Assembly: GCA_037200975.1 (NCBI GenBank) | Contig: JBBCGI010000001.1 | Span: 2,728,001-2,792,000, forward strand | DNA: 64,000 bases | Source of the DNA: Pseudomonadota bacterium | GTDB taxonomy: Bacteria; Pseudomonadota; Gammaproteobacteria; Steroidobacterales; Steroidobacteraceae | Direction: 5' to 3' | In this document: positions 53,254 through 62,023 of the stretch, piece after piece | Position numbering within the stretch: position 1 is the first letter of the stretch | Layout: every line of letters begins with the position of its first letter | Made by a program: the position numbers and the translations under genes | The notes under the pieces: generated by a model | The model's input: only the letters and a program-made list of their open reading frames with translations | What the model was told of the DNA's origin: nothing | Database searches by the model: none

Positions 53254-56200
53254 ATGAACGCCCGTCCTGAAGCCACGCAAACCGAAGGGGCCGCTGCCTT
53301 GCCCGCCGAATTCCGTTCGGCGCTCGAACTGGCGCAGGCGGCAGTCTGGGATTGGCAGCTGGCCGCCGACCGGTTCCAGATCGATGAGGCCTGGGTGCGC
53401 GCGTTCGGCGTCGAGGTCAGTGCCACCAACACGATCGCCGAGTGGAAACGCCGCATTCATCCCGACGACGTTGGCGCATTCAACGCCGCGGCCGATTCGT
53501 GTCACCACGGCGGCGATCGTTTCGAATGCGAGTACAGGTTGTTAGCCGCGGGGCATCGCTGGTTGTGGGTGTTGCACCGTGGCCGTGTCGTGCAACGCGA
53601 GCGCGATGGCGCGGCCGCGCGTATTACCGGGTTGTTGCTGGATATCGACCGCCGCAAGAGCGAGGAGGTGGCGCGCAGCGACAGCGAGTCGCGCCTCGCC
53701 ACCGCGTTGTGGGGTGCGCGCGCCGCGTTCTGGCAGTGGCACGTACCCAGCAACGCGCGCACCGCCAGTCCGCTGTGGCTTGCGATGACGGGTTATTCGC
53801 GCGCGCAGTGGGACGCGATGCCGAACCCGTGGTTCAGCAATCTGCATGGCGACGATCGCGAGCGCGTCGACCGGCAGCTGCAGGAACACACGCAGGGATT
53901 GCGCGACTCGGTCGAATTCGAATACCGCTTCCAGACGGCCAGTGGTGAATATCGCTGGATGCAGGACCGCGGCCGCGCGGTCGAATGGGATCTGGACGGG
54001 CACCCGGTGCTGGTCATCGGCGTCACGCTCGACATCGATGGCGCCAAACGCGCCGAGGCGCATCTGTCGTCGAGCGAACACATGCTCGAGACCGCGGCCT
54101 GGGGCGCGGGCGTGGGCCTGTGGGAGACGAATTTCATCACCGACAAGACGCGCTGGTTCAACGACTGGTGCGACCGGCACGACATCTATCCCTGCGACGG
54201 CGACGGCCACGTGCAACGCTGGGACGACAATCTGCATCCGGACGAAGGTCCGGAGGCCACGCGCAAGTTCAGCGAACACGTCGCGGGCAAGGCCGACTAC
54301 TACGACGCCGAATACCGCATCAAGACGAAGAGCGGCATCTGGCGTTGGGTGTTCGAACGCGGCCGCGTGGTCGAGCGCGATGCGAACGGCAAGGCCATCC
54401 GCATGCTCGGCGTGTGTATGGATCTCGACGAGACCAAGGTCGCCGAGCGCCGCGCGAACGCGCGCAACGAACGGGTCGAGACGGCGCTCCATCTGACCAC
54501 CGCTGGCGTGTGGGACTGGGACGTCGAACACAACGAGACCAATCACACCGATGGCTACTACCACGTGTTCGGGGTCGACCCCGCCTTCGGCCGCGCCAAC
54601 ATCCGTACCTGGCGGCAGATGCTCGGCACGGATCCAGACCAGGAAATCGAGAAGTTTCGCGAGCGGCTGCGGCAGGTGGATCCATCCGCCCAGGTGCTGG
54701 AAACCGAATACCGCTTTCGGCATACCGACGGCAGCTGGCACTGGGCGCTCGATCGCGCCCACGTGGTCGAGCGGTCTGCGGACGGTACGACGCGCCGGGT
54801 ACTCGGCCTCGTGGTCGACATCACGGCACGCAAGATCCGCGAGACCGCGCTGTCGGCCGGCGACCAGCGCTTCCGCGCCGTGGCGCGCGAACTGCGCTGC
54901 GTGATCTACGAGATCGACGCCGAGACCGGGCTTTCCACCGGCGAAGGCGTCGAACGCGTCCTCGGATACCCGGCGGACGCCCTGCCGCGCGCCGTGGATT
55001 GGGCTGCTTTGGTCCATCCCGACGACCAGCCGTTGTTGCGCCAATGGTTCGACCGCAACGCGGAGTCGATGGTCGCGCTCCAGTACCGCATCCGCCATCG
55101 TGACGGCCACTACGTCACGCTGCTCGACTCGCCTTGCGTGGTGCGCGATGCGGCCGGACGGGTGGTTCGCGTGGTCGGCGTGGCGATCGACATCAGCGAG
55201 CAGGCGCGCGACCAGGAGGCGCTGCGCGCGTCGCAGGAAATGTTGCAGATCGTCGCCGCCGGCACGGGCGACTGGCTGATCCTGGTCGACACGGAGCGGC
55301 GCGTGCAGTTCATCAATCGCGGCATCCGCTCGCATTCACGCGAATCCATCATTGGCCAGCGTCTCGACGAGATCGCCGTGCCCGAGGATCAGCCCAGGAT
55401 CCTGGCGGCCCTCACGCAGGTGCTCACCACGGGTGAATCGCTCGATCTGCAGCTCACGAGCTCGGGCTCGCAGTACGGCGGCCGCTGCTTCGATTCGCGC
55501 ATTCGCGCGGTGCGGTCCTCCGGCCAGATCACCGGCGCGGTGATCAACATCACCGAGATAACCGACAAACATGCCGCCATGCATCTGCGCGAAACGCAGG
55601 CGCGCATGTTCGAGCTGCTGCACGAAGGCGTGGTGGTCATCGACGCGGTCGACATGATCCGCATGGCGAATCCGGCCTTCGAACGTATGTTCGGGTTCGC
55701 CACCGGCACCGCGGTCGACACTTCGATCAACGATCTGATCGCGCAGGCGCCGGGCGTGCGCCGTAACCGGCTCGATCACCAGTTGTTAGGCTCGATGAGC
55801 GATCCGCCGGGGCTCGCGCCGGTGGAGTTCAAGTGCCGGCGCCGCGACGGATCCACGTTCGATGCGGCTTGCGTCGCGACGCTGACCCACGTCGATGGCG
55901 CCACGCATCGCCTTGCCGTCATCACCGACGTGACAGAGCGCCGCGGCCTCGAGCGCGAGATCCTCGAAATCGCCGGCCGCGAACAACTGCGCATCGGCTC
56001 GGATCTGCACGACGGCCTCGGTCAGGACCTCACCGGTGTTGCGCTTATGCTGCGCAGCGTGGTCGCCCAGCTTCGCAAGGAAAATTCCTCGGCCCGCACC
56101 GATGTCGAAGACATCATCAGCCTGGTCAATGGGGCCATCGAAAGCACGCGCGCGATGGCGCGCGGTCTGGCGCCGGTGGGTGCTGATCGCGGTGGGCTCA

Positions 56201-56631
56201 TCGCCGGCCTGCAATCGATGGCCGTGCGCGGTATGGAACGTTATGGGGTGAGAGCCCAGTTCAATACCTCTTTGAAGGAACCGCTGACTCTCGACGACGG
56301 CGCCGCTACGCACCTTTATCGGATCGCGCAGGAAGCGTTCACGAATGCGATTCGCCATGGTCGAGTTACGCAGGTCACGATTGAACTGGCCACGGCAGAA
56401 GGCACTCTGACCCTGAGCGTGCAGGACAACGGTAGGGGTTTCGATGAGAGAAACGCCAGCAACAACGGAATGGGCATGAAACTCATGCGATATCGCGCGC
56501 AAATGCTCGGCGGAGACGTCACCATCGCGAATAACAAGGGCGGAGGAGTAGTCGTTCGTTGCACTTGCCCGCATCGGGCGCCGCTCGGCGGGGATTCGTT
56601 GCCGCGCGGTGGATTTCCATTGAAGGATTGA
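53254..56631 (+). CDS. Soluble NarX/DegS-type histidine kinase with seven PAS domains
   Basis: A 1125-residue protein with no membrane span. I count seven PAS/PAC units of about 120-130 residues each, most of the PAS_3 type with RWLW/YRWM/WRWV motifs and I.G...DI linkers, ending near residue 890. HisKA_3 follows with phospho-His919 in DLHDGLGQDLTG, then an HATPase with EAFTNAIRHG and DNGRGFDE, GMGMKLM. The ATG at 53254 is preferred over the TTG at 53248. Likely partner: the NarL-type regulator 115 bases downstream. The signal is unknown; PAS_3 units often bind haem, flavin or small ligands. Confidence 0.92.
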   Translation: MNARPEATQTEGAAALPAEFRSALELAQAAVWDWQLAADRFQIDEAWVRAFGVEVSATNTIAEWKRRIHPDDVGAFNAAADSCHHGGDRFECEYRLLAAGHRWLWVLHRGRVVQRERDGAAARITGLLLDIDRRKSEEVARSDSESRLATALWGARAAFWQWHVPSNARTASPLWLAMTGYSRAQWDAMPNPWFSNLHGDDRERVDRQLQEHTQGLRDSVEFEYRFQTASGEYRWMQDRGRAVEWDLDGHPVLVIGVTLDIDGAKRAEAHLSSSEHMLETAAWGAGVGLWETNFITDKTRWFNDWCDRHDIYPCDGDGHVQRWDDNLHPDEGPEATRKFSEHVAGKADYYDAEYRIKTKSGIWRWVFERGRVVERDANGKAIRMLGVCMDLDETKVAERRANARNERVETALHLTTAGVWDWDVEHNETNHTDGYYHVFGVDPAFGRANIRTWRQMLGTDPDQEIEKFRERLRQVDPSAQVLETEYRFRHTDGSWHWALDRAHVVERSADGTTRRVLGLVVDITARKIRETALSAGDQRFRAVARELRCVIYEIDAETGLSTGEGVERVLGYPADALPRAVDWAALVHPDDQPLLRQWFDRNAESMVALQYRIRHRDGHYVTLLDSPCVVRDAAGRVVRVVGVAIDISEQARDQEALRASQEMLQIVAAGTGDWLILVDTERRVQFINRGIRSHSRESIIGQRLDEIAVPEDQPRILAALTQVLTTGESLDLQLTSSGSQYGGRCFDSRIRAVRSSGQITGAVINITEITDKHAAMHLRETQARMFELLHEGVVVIDAVDMIRMANPAFERMFGFATGTAVDTSINDLIAQAPGVRRNRLDHQLLGSMSDPPGLAPVEFKCRRRDGSTFDAACVATLTHVDGATHRLAVITDVTERRGLEREILEIAGREQLRIGSDLHDGLGQDLTGVALMLRSVVAQLRKENSSARTDVEDIISLVNGAIESTRAMARGLAPVGADRGGLIAGLQSMAVRGMERYGVRAQFNTSLKEPLTLDDGAATHLYRIAQEAFTNAIRHGRVTQVTIELATAEGTLTLSVQDNGRGFDERNASNNGMGMKLMRYRAQMLGGDVTIANNKGGGVVVRCTCPHRAPLGGDSLPRGGFPLKD

Positions 56632-56746
56632 GGCGCGGAATGGACTCCTGTCTAACTATACGCAGGTATACGTAGGACAAAGGATTGACGCTCCGCTGCT
56701 TCTTAGTCACGATTCACACCTAATAAATGCGCGTAGGGGACGGACA

Positions 56747-57418
56747 ATGACCGCAGCCATGGCCACCAAGCGCCAGATCCTGATAGTCGATGATCATCCA
56801 ATCGTGCGGCAGGGGTTGCGGCGCATGTTCGAGGCCGAGCCGGACCTGACCGTCTGCGGCGAAGCCGACAGCGAGCCGGCCGCGCGCGAGGCGATTCGCG
56901 CCCGCAAGCCCGATATCGTGGTGGTCGACCTGTCCCTGGAGCGCGGCGACGGCATCGAGCTCGTAAGGCAGATGCACGCTGAAATGCCTGAGTTGCGCAT
57001 GCTGGTGCTCTCCATGCACGACGAAACTATCTATGCGGAACGGCTGCTCGCCGCCGGCGCGATGGGTTACATCATGAAGCAGGCGGCGTCCGATCAGCTG
57101 CTCATCGCGGTGCGGCGAGTGCTCGACGGCCGTACGTATGTCAGCGAAACCGTACAGCGCTCGCTCGATCAGCGCGCCGGTGAGAGCCGTTCGGAGACCA
57201 ACGATCCAGTGGCGCGGTTGTCGAATCGCGAAGTGCAGATCCTGAACATGATCGGTCGCGGCATGAGTTCGCGCGAAATCGCTCAAGAGTTCACGCTTTC
57301 GGTCAAGACCATCGAGTCGCATCGCCAGACCATCAAACACAAGCTCGGCCTCGCGACGAACAGCCAGCTCCTGCAATACGCCATGAAGTGGTTCAGCGGC
57401 GGCACCCAGCGCAGCTGA
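56747..57418 (+). CDS. NarL/FixJ-family response regulator
   Basis: A 223-residue regulator: receiver (DDHP near residue 15, phospho-Asp61 in VVVDLSLERG, Lys in GYIMKQA) and a C-terminal LuxR-type HTH (LSNREVQILNMIGRGMSSRE, LSVKTIESHRQTIKHKL). It binds DNA as a phosphorylated dimer. Downstream of the seven-PAS kinase and almost certainly its partner. The 115-base gap holds TTGACG near 56684, so it may also have its own promoter. ATG 56747 or ATG 56759 (MATKRQIL). Confidence 0.93.
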   Translation: MTAAMATKRQILIVDDHPIVRQGLRRMFEAEPDLTVCGEADSEPAAREAIRARKPDIVVVDLSLERGDGIELVRQMHAEMPELRMLVLSMHDETIYAERLLAAGAMGYIMKQAASDQLLIAVRRVLDGRTYVSETVQRSLDQRAGESRSETNDPVARLSNREVQILNMIGRGMSSREIAQEFTLSVKTIESHRQTIKHKLGLATNSQLLQYAMKWFSGGTQRS

Positions 57419-57431
57419 AGAGTGCCGTCGG

Positions 57432-57540
57432 AAGTGGTGCCGGGGTGCAATTCTCGTAATTGCGCCAGCGTTGGCGTGAAAACGGGCCTCGGCGCAATTA
57501 CGAGAATTGCACCCCGGCACCACTTCCACCGGCACCACTT
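57432..57540. repeat. Palindromic element, family B copy 2, with a partial extra arm
   Basis: Arms 57432-57466 and 57491-57525 are perfect 35-base inverted copies; the element is 94 bases. The outer 30 bases are identical to the copy at 13470, while the centre differs. A fragment ACCGGCACCACTT repeats the arm end again at 57528-57540, as if a second element had been inserted or lost there. Confidence 0.9.
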
Positions 57541-57617
57541 CAGAAATCTTCCGCTGCATCCGTAACTTACGCGCGTTTTCAAACCCGCGCGGCCCCGCGC
57601 CCCTCTAAGCATGTAGG

Positions 57618-57636
57618 GACAGACGAGCCGTCTGTC
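57618..57636 (+). promoter_or_regulatory. Perfect palindrome in the leader of the ECF sigma gene
   Basis: GACAGACG-AGC-CGTCTGTC, 8-bp arms, about 22 bases before the TTG start. It could be an operator or a small RNA hairpin near the ribosome site; note the CGTC element, a feature of ECF -10 boxes. Confidence 0.4.
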
Positions 57637-57658
57637 ACTACGCTTCGAGGAGATTCGC

Positions 57659-58228
57659 TTGGCGGATGGCGCGACAGCCCGAATGACCAAATCCGACACG
57701 GTCGTCGATTTCGACGTGGCGCTCATCGAGCGCGCGCGGCGCGGTGATTCGCGGGCCTTCGAGCGTCTGTATCGCGATCACGTGGGCCGGGTGCACGGCC
57801 TGTGTCTGCGCATGACGCGCAACCCCGATCTCGCCGCCGACTGCGCGCAGGATGCCTTCATCAAGGCCTGGAAGGCGCTGCCCAAATTCGAGGCGCGCAG
57901 CAGTTTCTCGACCTGGCTGCATCGCATCGCCGTCAACACGGTGCTCGAGAAGCGCCGCGGCCCGGCCAATGCGGAGATCGCGGTCGAAGACCCCACGGAA
58001 TACCAGGAGCCGGTGCTGAGTTTCGATTCACCGGTCGAAGAGGACGAACTCGAGGCGGCGATCGAATCGCTGCCGCAGGGCGCACGCGACGCGCTGGTGT
58101 TGTGCGGCGTGTATGGCTACGAACATTCGGAGGCCGCGTCGATGCTGGGCATCGCCGTGGGTACCTGCAAGGCGCAGCTGCATCGCGCACGCGGCCTGCT
58201 GCGGGACAGATTGGAACGAGGTGTCTGA
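57659..58228 (+). CDS. ECF sigma factor
   Basis: A 189-residue RpoE-type sigma factor: region 2 LYRDHVGRVHGLCLRMTRNPDLAADCAQDAFIKAW (seen in two stretches, key residues DLAAD and DAFIKAW) and region 4 SLPQGARDALVL, with HSEAASMLGIAVGTCKAQLHRAR. I chose the TTG at 57659 because GAGGAGA lies seven bases before it; the ATG at 57683 has no SD. It is followed in overlap by a one-span anti-sigma-like protein, so membrane-signalled activation is likely. Autoregulation from the upstream gap is plausible but I could not pin a promoter. Confidence 0.92.
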   Translation: MADGATARMTKSDTVVDFDVALIERARRGDSRAFERLYRDHVGRVHGLCLRMTRNPDLAADCAQDAFIKAWKALPKFEARSSFSTWLHRIAVNTVLEKRRGPANAEIAVEDPTEYQEPVLSFDSPVEEDELEAAIESLPQGARDALVLCGVYGYEHSEAASMLGIAVGTCKAQLHRARGLLRDRLERGV

Positions 58229-58764
58229 TGAACATGCGACGCATCAAACGTATCGATGAGCTGGCGCAGACCGTGCCGCCGCCGCGCGATCTGTGGCCCG
58301 CGATCGCCGCGGCCATCGAGGCGGAGAAATCCGTCACCGCTGCCGCGGTTCCGCAACGCCGCCAGCGCTGGCTGCCCGCGGCCGGCATGGCCGCCGCGGT
58401 GGTCCTGGTCACGATCGGCGTGTTGATCGGCCGCAGCTTCGGCCCGGTCCGCTTCGTCGAAACCGCCAGCACGGGTCAGCCCGCATCCAACGTGATTCCG
58501 GCCGCGCTGCGCGACGCGAATTACCGCAAGCAGCGCGACGTGCTGCTGGTCGAAGTCCAGCACAAGCTGGAAACCATGCCCGCCGGGGAGCGCGTGAAGG
58601 TGGCGGCCAGTCTCGCCACGCTGCGCCGCTCCATCGGCGAAATCGAAGCGGCGCTCGGACGCGATCCGGCCAACGCGCTGCTGCAAGAGTTGTTAGTCAA
58701 TTCCTGCCAGGAAGAAATGCGCGCGCTGACCGCGGTGCGCGATTCCGGCAACCAGGAGACCTGA
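58228..58764 (+). CDS. Probable one-span anti-sigma factor
   Basis: A 178-residue protein: short cytosolic N-terminus (PPPRDLWPAIAAAIE, resembling anti-sigma N-terminal helices), one span about 52-70 (AAGMAAAVVLVTIGVLIG) and a periplasmic helical part. It lacks a zinc HxxxCxxC motif. Role inferred from position and topology: it holds the ECF factor at the membrane. Its ATG overlaps the sigma stop by one base (TGATG), and the next gene follows three bases later. Confidence 0.75.
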   Translation: MNMRRIKRIDELAQTVPPPRDLWPAIAAAIEAEKSVTAAAVPQRRQRWLPAAGMAAAVVLVTIGVLIGRSFGPVRFVETASTGQPASNVIPAALRDANYRKQRDVLLVEVQHKLETMPAGERVKVAASLATLRRSIGEIEAALGRDPANALLQELLVNSCQEEMRALTAVRDSGNQET

Positions 58765-58766
58765 TC

Positions 58767-59672
58767 ATGAGAATTCCGACCAGTTACCGGTTCGCCGGTT
58801 TGTTAGTTGCCGCGGCGCTGCCGCTGCTGGCGCCGGCCCGCGAAACCGGCAATGTCGACCGCCGGATCGCGGTCGAGCCCAACGGCGAGGTGGTGATCTC
58901 GAACGTGTCGGGCTCGATCGACGTGCGCGGCTGGGATCGCAACGAAGTCCAGGTTACCGGCCACCTGGGCGAGGACGTCGAACGGCTCGACCTGACGACC
59001 AGCGGCGGACGCACCATCGTCAAGGTCGTCCTGCCGCGCGGCAGCTCGAATGACGGCGACGCCGACATCTCGGTGCAGGTGCCGAAGAACAGCACGGTGG
59101 AAGTGGCCGCGGTCAGCGCGGACGTGTCTTCGCAGGGCGTGCTCGGCACGCAGCGGCTCAAGAGCGTGAGCGGCGAGATCACCGCCGACATCACGGGCGA
59201 CGATTCGGAAGTGCGCTCGGTGAGCGGCGATCTGACCGTGCGCGGCAGCGGCAAGCCGATCTCGCTGCGCGCGAACTCCGTGAGCGGCAGCCTCGACCTC
59301 ACGCACGGCGCCGGCAAGCTCGAATTGGTCACCGTGAGCGGCAATGCGCGCGTGCAGATGGGCGAGGCCACCGAAATACGCGGGCGCACCACCTCGGGCG
59401 ATCTCGAACTGAGCGCCAAACTCACGCGCGACGGCCGCGTCGACGTGGAAGGCGTGAGCGGCGACATCACGCTCAATGTGTCGGCGCCGGGCGGCCTGTC
59501 CACGGAAATCGAATCCTTCAGCGGCGATATCGAAGGTTGTCTCGCGGGCTCCGTGGAACGCGTGAGCAAATACGGCCCGGGCACGCGCCTCAACCTGCGC
59601 GCCGTGGAAAGCGGCGGCGCGCGTGTGCGTGCCAAGACCTTGTCCGGCGACATCGAGATCTGCGACCGCTAG
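58767..59672 (+). CDS. Exported DUF4097 beta-solenoid protein
   Basis: A 301-residue protein with a signal peptide (about 1-24) and repeated strands of the pattern SVSGEITAD.., SVSGDLTV, SVSGSLDL, TVSGNARV, GVSGDITL, SFSGDIEG, LSGDIEI: about eight turns, typical of DUF4097 right-handed parallel beta repeats ('putative adhesin'). Third gene of the ECF sigma operon and its likely sensor or target in the envelope (inference). It has one late Cys pair (GCLAG; EICDR). The gene is followed by a 13-bp hairpin. Confidence 0.85.
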   Translation: MRIPTSYRFAGLLVAAALPLLAPARETGNVDRRIAVEPNGEVVISNVSGSIDVRGWDRNEVQVTGHLGEDVERLDLTTSGGRTIVKVVLPRGSSNDGDADISVQVPKNSTVEVAAVSADVSSQGVLGTQRLKSVSGEITADITGDDSEVRSVSGDLTVRGSGKPISLRANSVSGSLDLTHGAGKLELVTVSGNARVQMGEATEIRGRTTSGDLELSAKLTRDGRVDVEGVSGDITLNVSAPGGLSTEIESFSGDIEGCLAGSVERVSKYGPGTRLNLRAVESGGARVRAKTLSGDIEICDR

Positions 59673-59722
59673 CAGACCGGCCCGAAACGCGCGGGGCAAA
59701 ACCCTAGCGCCACCAGCCTTTC

Positions 59723-59755
59723 ACGCGGCCGACATCGCTACAATGTCGGCCGCGT
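59723..59755 (+). promoter_or_regulatory. 13-bp hairpin overlapping the asmA-like start codon
   Basis: ACGCGGCCGACAT-CGCTACA-ATGTCGGCCGCGT: perfect 13-bp stem, seven-base loop. The last two stem bases are the GT of the GTG start at 59754. It has no T-run, so it is not a standard terminator; it may block translation of the AsmA-like gene or stabilise the 3' end of the upstream operon. Confidence 0.6.
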
Positions 59756-60971
59756 GCGGTTACTCAAATGGATTTCCCTGTCTCTCGCGGGCCTCGTCGT
59801 GCTCGCGCTGCTCGGCGTGCTGGCGATCGTCTGGTTCGTCGATCCGAACGTATTCAAGCCGCGCATTGAAGCGGCGATTAGAGATGCCACTGGCCGGGAA
59901 TTCACGCTGGTAGGCGACATCGATCTCGGCTTCTTTCCCTGGCTGGCGCTGCGCGCCGGTGAGGGGCGGTTCGGGAATGCGCCCGGTTTCGGCCCCGAGC
60001 CCATGGTCAGCTGGAAGAGCGCCCAGCTCGGCGCAAAATTGTTTCCGCTGCTGCGTGGTCAGCTGATCGCCGACCGAGTGCGCCTCGAGGGCGTCGAGGT
60101 CACGCTGGTGCGGCGGGCCGATGGAACCGCCAACTGGGACGGTATTGGCGGCAACGAGCCCGCCGCTCCGGACGCCAAACCCATGGAGCTGCGTATCGAC
60201 GGCGTCGAGATCAGGAACAGCCGCATTTCCTACGTCGACGAGACCGTGCCGCGCCGCGTCGAGGTGACTGCGTTCAATCTAACTACCAAAGAAATAGCGC
60301 CCGGCGCGCCGTTCACCGGCAACGAGGTCGCGGGGGTGCTGCACACGGACGGTTTTGCGCCCGCGGGTGTGCCGTTTCGCCTCGAAGTCCCGGAGGCCGT
60401 ATTGCCCGCGGACTATTCGAGCGTCGACGTAAAAGAATATGAACTCTCGTTCGGCGGGTTCGAAGCGCAGGGCGGCGTCAAGGGCTCGCTCGGCGAGGCG
60501 CCGAAGCTGTCGGGCGCGATCGAAACGAATGAATTCGATCCACGCTCCTTGCTGGCCGCTGTCGGCATCGAAGCGCCGAAGACCACCGACCCGGGCGTCC
60601 TCGGCAAGCTTCGCTTCAAGGGCTCCTGGGCCTTCGATCGTGGCGCGGTCGCGATCAAGCCGCTGGCGCTGACACTCGATGACACGCATTTCGCGGGCGA
60701 TTTCCTGCGCGGCGCGGGGGTAGACCCGGTGGGAGAATTCACGCTGCGCGGCGATGCGCTGAACATCTCGCGCTACCTTCCGCCAGCCGACCCTGCCAGC
60801 GAACCGTTCGTGTTCCCCACGGCCATGCTCAAGGATCTCAAGTACCGCGGCGTGCTCGAGCTGGAGCAGGCGACCTACGACGACATCGTGATGAAAGGCG
60901 TGACACTGCGGCTGGTGCTGGACGAGCGCGGGTTGCACGGTGAATCGAAACCCGCGGAAGCCGCGCCGTGA
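59754..60971 (+). CDS. AsmA-family protein, C-terminally short
   Basis: A 405-residue inner-membrane-anchored protein: span at about 5-28 (ISLSLAGLVVLALLGVLAIVWFVDPN), then the AsmA pattern ATGREFTLVGDIDLGFFPWL, LRIDGVEIRNSRISY and repeated beta strands of the bridge-like lipid-transport fold. Full AsmA proteins are usually over 600 residues; this one stops after the LVLDERGLHG strand, losing about the last third. The GTG start lies at the foot of a strong hairpin. The end overlaps mutY (GTGA). Confidence 0.83.
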   Translation: MRLLKWISLSLAGLVVLALLGVLAIVWFVDPNVFKPRIEAAIRDATGREFTLVGDIDLGFFPWLALRAGEGRFGNAPGFGPEPMVSWKSAQLGAKLFPLLRGQLIADRVRLEGVEVTLVRRADGTANWDGIGGNEPAAPDAKPMELRIDGVEIRNSRISYVDETVPRRVEVTAFNLTTKEIAPGAPFTGNEVAGVLHTDGFAPAGVPFRLEVPEAVLPADYSSVDVKEYELSFGGFEAQGGVKGSLGEAPKLSGAIETNEFDPRSLLAAVGIEAPKTTDPGVLGKLRFKGSWAFDRGAVAIKPLALTLDDTHFAGDFLRGAGVDPVGEFTLRGDALNISRYLPPADPASEPFVFPTAMLKDLKYRGVLELEQATYDDIVMKGVTLRLVLDERGLHGESKPAEAAP

Positions 60972-62023
60972 CTGCTCCGGCGCCCATCGCGCCGCGCTTG
61001 CTGGCCTGGCATGCAAAAGCGGGCCGACACGATCTGCCCTGGCAGCAGGACCGCAGCCCTTACCGGGTATGGGTCTCCGAGATCATGTTGCAGCAGACGC
61101 AGGTTGCGACCGTGATCCCGTACTTCAAACGTTTCATGCGGCGATTTCCCGATGTGCATGCGCTCGCGGACGCGCCGGCCGACGAAGTCCTGCATCTGTG
61201 GACGGGGCTCGGCTACTACGCACGCGCGCGCAATCTGCATCGCGCCGCGCAGCTCATCCGTGACGAACACGGTGGCGAATTTCCGCGCACGCTCGACGCA
61301 GTGGTGGAATTGCCCGGCGTGGGGCGTTCGACAGCCGGCGCGATCCTGGCCCTGGCTACCGGCGCGCGCCACGCCATCCTCGACGCGAACGTGAAGCGCG
61401 TGCTCGCGCGGTTTCTCGCCGTGCCCGGCGCGGTGGACTCGGCTGCGACGCAGGCGAAGCTCTGGGAGCTCGCGCAGCGCGAAACGCCGGAGGAGAACGT
61501 CGCCACCTACACGCAGGCGATCATGGACCTGGGCGCAACGGTATGCCGCGCGCCCGAACCGTTCTGCGACGATTGCCCCATCGCCGCCGATTGCCGGGCC
61601 CGCATCGAAGGGCGCCAAACGGAATTGCCCGAGCCGAAACGCAGACGCGCCGCGCGCAAACTCAAACGCGCCGTGATGCTGGTGGCGCGCAAGGATTCCG
61701 CGGTGCTGCTCGTGCAGCGTCCGCCGAACGGCATCTGGGGTGGCCTGTGGTGCCTGCCCGAGTTCGCGGATCGCGACGCCGCCGAATCCTTTGCCGTCGC
61801 GCGGCTCACCAACGTAAGCCTGGTGCTTGCGCCGCTGCCCGACATCGAGCACAGCTTCACGCATTTCGACCTGGTGATCACGCCGATCGTGGCGCAGGTC
61901 GGCACGTTACCCGGCGTCGGCGAAGCAGGCGCGTTATGGTACGACCTTGCGAAGCCCGCGCGCGTGGGATTGCCCGCGCCCATCAAGACACTGCTGGGTA
62001 GTTTGACGGAAGGGAACGAGTGA
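60968..62023 (+). CDS. mutY: Adenine DNA glycosylase
   Basis: A 351-residue enzyme: EIMLQQTQV (catalytic Glu), LPGVGRSTAGAI hairpin-helix-hairpin, LDANVKRV with the catalytic Asp, the 4Fe-4S loop CRAPEPFCDDCPIAADC (C-x6-C-x2-C-x5-C), and a C-terminal NUDIX-like domain with WGGLWCLPEF that recognises 8-oxoguanine. It removes A opposite 8-oxoG; mutM in the same window handles 8-oxoG itself. GTG 60968 overlaps the asmA stop. Its end overlaps yggX. Confidence 0.96.
   Translation: MTAPAPIAPRLLAWHAKAGRHDLPWQQDRSPYRVWVSEIMLQQTQVATVIPYFKRFMRRFPDVHALADAPADEVLHLWTGLGYYARARNLHRAAQLIRDEHGGEFPRTLDAVVELPGVGRSTAGAILALATGARHAILDANVKRVLARFLAVPGAVDSAATQAKLWELAQRETPEENVATYTQAIMDLGATVCRAPEPFCDDCPIAADCRARIEGRQTELPEPKRRRAARKLKRAVMLVARKDSAVLLVQRPPNGIWGGLWCLPEFADRDAAESFAVARLTNVSLVLAPLPDIEHSFTHFDLVITPIVAQVGTLPGVGEAGALWYDLAKPARVGLPAPIKTLLGSLTEGNE

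Noticed and set aside
53062-53508. 148-codon minus-strand ORF before the seven-PAS kinase
   Set aside because: It overlaps the first PAS domain and has no family signal; the gap is better explained as a divergent control region.
53542-55335. 597-codon ORF opposite the multi-PAS kinase
   Set aside because: Antisense shadow with no recognisable motif; the PAS repeats on the plus strand explain the region.
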